7,408 bases of DNA, from assembly GCA_016234205.1 (NCBI GenBank), contig JACRGN010000008.1, forward strand, positions 1 through 7,408, read 5' to 3'. Of this stretch, positions 5,315 to 7,408 are shown piece by piece (within the stretch, counting starts at the first letter, position 1; every line of letters starts with the position of its first letter). The translations under genes were made by a program, and so were the position numbers. This DNA is from Nitrospinota bacterium (GTDB lineage: Bacteria > Nitrospinota > Nitrospinia > UBA9942). The notes below the pieces were generated by a model. It was not told the origin of the DNA. It did no database searches and saw only the letters and a program-made list of their open reading frames with translations.

Positions 5315-5646
5315 TAAAACTTTATCTCGACGAAGATGTTCATAAAAAGGTTGCCCTTTCGTTGAGACTTAAAGGTTATGATGTAATAAGTGCCCATGAA
5401 GTTGGTAATCAGGGCATTCCCGATTATGTCCAGCTAAAATATGCTGTATCTGAACAAAGGGCTATATTTACATTCAATGTGGGCGATTTCAACAGGCTGC
5501 ACAAAGAATATGCCGTGATGGATAAGCGGCATTTTGGCATACTCCTTTCAAAACAGATACCCTTTGGCGAGACGGTTAAGCGACTAACGAATTTTTTATT
5601 TACCCATACAGATAGTGAGATTAGAAACAATCTATTCTGGATTTAG
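5311..5646 (+). CDS. DUF5615 PIN-like family protein, likely ribonuclease toxin
   Basis: 111 residues, normal length. It opens MIKLYLDEDVHKKVALSLRLKGYDV, the DUF5615/Mut7-C-like PIN pattern with acidic LDEDV (6-10), followed by SAHEVGNQGIPDYVQLKYAVSEQRAIFTFNVGDFNRLH, where Asp37 and Asp56 are further candidate metal ligands. VGDF replaces the more usual N-x-D-D-F/D-F context, so activity should be tested rather than assumed. By family this would be a metal-dependent RNase toxin restrained by the DUF433 partner. The start overlaps the upstream stop (ATGA at 5311-5314) with no independent strong ribosome-binding site, so the two are made together. The stretch after it (5647-5750) has no convincing gene or terminator. 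Confidence 0.9.
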   Translation: MIKLYLDEDVHKKVALSLRLKGYDVISAHEVGNQGIPDYVQLKYAVSEQRAIFTFNVGDFNRLHKEYAVMDKRHFGILLSKQIPFGETVKRLTNFLFTHTDSEIRNNLFWI

Positions 5647-5750
5647 ATAAAAAATTTTGATGTCCCCTGAAGAGAGAGCAGTATTAAATGAAATAAGCTT
5701 AAGGAGACAGAGAGTGAATAGAGAAAGGCTTGTAATTTGTGAAAGGGGTT

Positions 5751-6665
5751 ATGATTTCAATAGATAATCTTATAAATCTTGCATTGGCTGAAGATATAGG
5801 TTCAGGCGATATTACTACAACTGCAATTGTCTCTCAAAATGTAAAGGGTGAGGCTTATGTAATGGCAAAAGAGGATATGGTTTTATCAGGGATAGGTGTT
5901 TTTAAAAAGGTCTTTCAAAATGTCAGCGGTCAGTCGTCAGCGGTCAGTAATCAGTTTAAGGAAAAATTTAGAGATGGCGAATTTGTAAAAAAGGGAAAGA
6001 TTATTATTGAAATGAGTGGCAATATGAGGACTCTCTTGACCGGAGAGAGGACAGCACTTAATTTTTTACAGAGGATGAGTGGTATAGCAACACTTACAAA
6101 GAGGTTTGTAGATGAGATTGCTAAGCCTGCCCTGAGCGATGAAACGAGATTGCTTCGCTACGCTCGCAATGACAAGAGCGAAGGGGCTTCGCCTCGCAAT
6201 GACAAGGTAAAAATAATTGATACAAGAAAGACAACCCCTAATTTAAGAATTTTAGAAAAGTATGCTGTCCGATGCGGAGGCGGAATTAATCACAGATTTG
6301 GTTTATATGACGGTATACTGATAAAGGACAATCATATAAAGGCTGCAGGGGGGATTATAAAGGCAGTTAAGAAAATAAGAGAGGGTGCGCATCATCTTAT
6401 GAAGATTGAAGTTGAGACAAAAAGTATTAAAGAGGTAAGAGATGCCCTCAAGTGTAAGGCGGATGTAATAATGCTTGATAATATGGATATACCTACAATT
6501 AAAAAGGCAGTTAAGTTGATAGATAAAAAAGCATTGGTTGAAGTTTCTGGAGGAGTTAATTTGAAAAATGTGGGAGAGATTGCTTCTATAGGGGTTGATT
6601 TTATATCTGTAGGTGCCTTAACCCACTCTGCAAGGGCTGTGGATATAAGTATGGAGATTAGATAA
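5751..6665 (+). CDS. nadC: nicotinate-nucleotide pyrophosphorylase (quinolinate phosphoribosyltransferase)
   Basis: Converts quinolinate and PRPP to nicotinate mononucleotide, CO2 and PPi in de novo NAD synthesis; cytoplasmic. 304 residues: N-terminal domain with LALAEDIGSGDITT (10-23), then the barrel with TGERTALNFLQRMSGIAT (97-114), IIDTRKTTPNLR (155-166), CGGGINHRFGLYDGILIKDNHI (175-196), KIEVET (218-223), MLDN (241-244) and VSGGVN (265-270). These carry the Arg, Lys and His residues that bind quinolinate and PRPP. It exceeds the usual ~280 because of two repeat-derived inserts, about residues 58-69 (VSGQSSAVSNQF) and 126-152 (KPALSDE to SPRNDK). The ATG at 5751 follows AAAGGGG by only 2 bases; a GTG at 5739 is an alternative start adding 4 residues. 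It is followed by birA, probably cotranscribed. All key motifs are intact, so an active enzyme is likely. Confidence 0.96.
   Translation: MISIDNLINLALAEDIGSGDITTTAIVSQNVKGEAYVMAKEDMVLSGIGVFKKVFQNVSGQSSAVSNQFKEKFRDGEFVKKGKIIIEMSGNMRTLLTGERTALNFLQRMSGIATLTKRFVDEIAKPALSDETRLLRYARNDKSEGASPRNDKVKIIDTRKTTPNLRILEKYAVRCGGGINHRFGLYDGILIKDNHIKAAGGIIKAVKKIREGAHHLMKIEVETKSIKEVRDALKCKADVIMLDNMDIPTIKKAVKLIDKKALVEVSGGVNLKNVGEIASIGVDFISVGALTHSARAVDISMEIR
5922..5956. repeat. heptamer tandem repeat inside nadC
   Basis: Five consecutive heptads: GTCAGCG, GTCAGTC, GTCAGCG, GTCAGTA, ATCAGTT. It encodes VSGQSSAVSNQF in a loop of the N-terminal domain between VFQN and KEKFRDGEFV, where homologues run straight through. 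Thirty-five bases are not a multiple of 3, so the ancestral junction must have been adjusted by flanking bases. Confidence 0.7.
6126..6206. repeat. interspersed repeat insert in nadC with two internal copies
   Basis: Copy 1 (6152-6176) begins GCTTCGCTACGCTCGC and ends AATGACAAG; copy 2 (6186-6206) is the same sequence lacking the four bases TACG. The segment encodes about 27 residues (RYARNDK and SPRNDK being the paired parts) between FVDEIA and VKIIDTRK, where family members have only a few residues. The style (GCTTCGC...CTCGCAATGAC) is that of dispersed intergenic repeats in several bacterial genomes. Confidence 0.75.
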
Positions 6666-6668
6666 AAA

Positions 6669-6703
6669 GATGCAAGATGCAAGATGCAAGATGCAAGATG
6701 CAA
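6669..6703. repeat. five perfect GATGCAA heptamers carrying the birA start codons
   Basis: Five exact copies of GATGCAA fill the gap after the nadC stop. Each contains an ATG; because the unit is 7 bases, the ATGs rotate through all three frames. Those at 6677 and 6698 are in the birA frame. Confidence 0.95.
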
Positions 6704-7408
6704 GATATTATTGAGAGTGGAAAGATAAAAGAGCATCTCTCAACAGAATTTATAGGCTCGGATATATTTCTTTTTGACAGAGTAGAATCAACAAATGATA
6801 TTGCAAAGGAGATTGCAGTTAGTGGCTGTAAGGAGGGGGCGGTTGTTATTGCTGATTCACAGAGTAAAGGGAAGGGGAGATTGGGTAGGAGGTGGGAATC
6901 TCCATCCGGAGTAGGTATCTATCTGTCAATTATTCTGAAGCCTAAAAAGGTGGTGTCCCAATTGACACTTGTGGCGGGTGTTGCAGTAGCAGAGGCGATA
7001 GTTAAGATTGCAGATTCTTTAAATCCGAAATCCGAAATCCTAAATCCTAAATTACCTTGTGTTTCTCTTAAATGGCCTAATGATATAAATATTAATGGGA
7101 AAAAGGCAGGAGGTATTTTAACGGAAGTCATATCAAAAGGAAAAGCAGTGATTGTTGGTATAGGAATAAATGTGAATACCCCCCCTTCATCCCCCCCTTT
7201 TCAAGGGGGGGAACAAAAGGGGGGGTTCCCGGATGAATTAAAAGACAAGGCGACATCTATAATGATAGAAACAGGAAAGAGGGTTGACAGAAATCTACTC
7301 ATAGCGGAGTTATTGAATAGTTTTGAATGCTGGCATGAGAAATTTATTGAAGAGGGCGAGACTGTTATGAAAAAGTGGAAAGAGCTTTCAGATACCGTTG
7401 GGCGAAGG
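6698..7408 (+). CDS. birA: biotin-[acetyl-CoA-carboxylase] ligase, no N-terminal HTH (runs off the window)
   Basis: Activates biotin with ATP to biotinyl-AMP and transfers it to a lysine of biotin carboxyl carrier proteins; cytoplasmic. 237 residues are visible. Motifs: FDRVESTND (26-34), the adenylate-binding loop GKGRLGRRW (58-66), KWPNDININGKKAGGILTE (125-143) with the catalytic-type Lys136, and VGIGINVN (153-160). The protein starts directly at the catalytic domain, so it lacks the DNA-binding domain of E. coli BirA and should be a pure ligase. Two repeat-derived inserts lie in frame: LNPKSEILNPK (108-118) and PPSSPPFQGGEQKGGFP (162-178). No Shine-Dalgarno is visible; the start lies in a heptamer tract, and the ATG at 6677 (7 residues longer) is equally possible. 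It lies 32 bases after nadC, so coupled expression is likely. The C-terminal domain continues beyond the window. Confidence 0.95.
   Translation, partial: MQDIIESGKIKEHLSTEFIGSDIFLFDRVESTNDIAKEIAVSGCKEGAVVIADSQSKGKGRLGRRWESPSGVGIYLSIILKPKKVVSQLTLVAGVAVAEAIVKIADSLNPKSEILNPKLPCVSLKWPNDININGKKAGGILTEVISKGKAVIVGIGINVNTPPSSPPFQGGEQKGGFPDELKDKATSIMIETGKRVDRNLLIAELLNSFECWHEKFIEEGETVMKKWKELSDTVGRR
7021..7048. repeat. heptamer tandem repeat inside birA
   Basis: AAATCCG, AAATCCG, AAATCCT, AAATCCT in tandem, encoding NPKSEILNPK between VKIADSL and LPCVSLKWPND. Homologues usually have only a few residues here, so this is an in-frame repeat insertion in a loop before the catalytic strand. Confidence 0.75.
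7178..7230. repeat. poly-C/poly-G palindromic repeat inside birA
   Basis: CCCCCCCTT (7191-7199), loop TTC, AAGGGGGGG (7203-7211) form a 9-bp perfect stem. A further C run (7179-7185) and G7 run (7219-7225) flank it. It encodes PPSSPPFQGGEQKGGFP after VGIGINVN, in a surface loop. Long G/C homopolymers are prone to slippage and to sequencing error; the frame is intact as given. Confidence 0.75.

Noticed and set aside
5660..5767. Possible 35-residue ORF (starts MSPEERAVLNEISLRRQ) between the DUF5615 gene and nadC
   Set aside because: No ribosome-binding site, no recognisable family, and it overlaps the nadC start. It may be a remnant of a gene, but the evidence is too thin to call.
6126..6206. 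CRISPR-like or tRNA-like structure in the nadC insert
   Set aside because: Only two imperfect copies with no spacer periodicity and no cloverleaf; a dispersed repeat explains it.

Overview
The window is a bacterial chromosomal segment, moderately AT-rich. Arginine is mostly AGA/AGG, and start sites carry AAGGAG/GGGAGG-type ribosome-binding sites. Two proteins have signal peptides. Housekeeping genes (lon, nadC, birA) sit among an unusual density of short interspersed and tandem repeats, several lying inside reading frames. Together with the nadC-birA pair and the universal stress protein, this resembles environmental Nitrospirota or former Deltaproteobacteria lineages, but that placement is an impression from style, not a demonstrated classification.

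Layout. On the minus strand, read right to left, lie a secreted DUF4124/thermonuclease-type nuclease (3033-2125), a universal stress protein (1993-1529) with a good sigma-70-like promoter, a small charged hypothetical protein (1468-1226), and the N-terminal 367 residues of Lon protease (1101-1, cut at the Walker A motif by the window edge). On the plus strand lie a secreted caspase-like protein with a coiled coil and a C-terminal formylglycine-generating-enzyme-like (C-type-lectin fold) domain (3290-5002), a DUF433/DUF5615 toxin-antitoxin-like pair (5078-5646) with its own promoter, nadC (5751-6665), and birA (6698 to the window end, partial).

Main point of interest. The last ~110 bases of the caspase gene look like the variable region of a diversity-generating retroelement (DGR). 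The protein ends in the LRGGSW...GFR pattern of DGR-diversified lectin folds. The DNA switches abruptly to adenine-poor, GC-rich codons with A-free blocks at both ends. All four arginines there are CGN, against 4 of 24 in the rest of the gene. The cysteine pair expected of an active formylglycine-generating enzyme is absent. No reverse transcriptase or template repeat is in the window, so if the reading is right the retroelement acts from elsewhere. The inferred product is an exported caspase whose ligand-sensing tip can be varied.

Second theme. Repeat-derived DNA lies in frame inside at least four genes: the nuclease (N-terminus and stop codon), the caspase (linker), nadC (two inserts) and birA (start codons and two inserts). 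A further element abuts the lon start codon and a hairpin cluster precedes the caspase gene. This is analogous in outcome to the in-frame Rickettsia palindromic elements.
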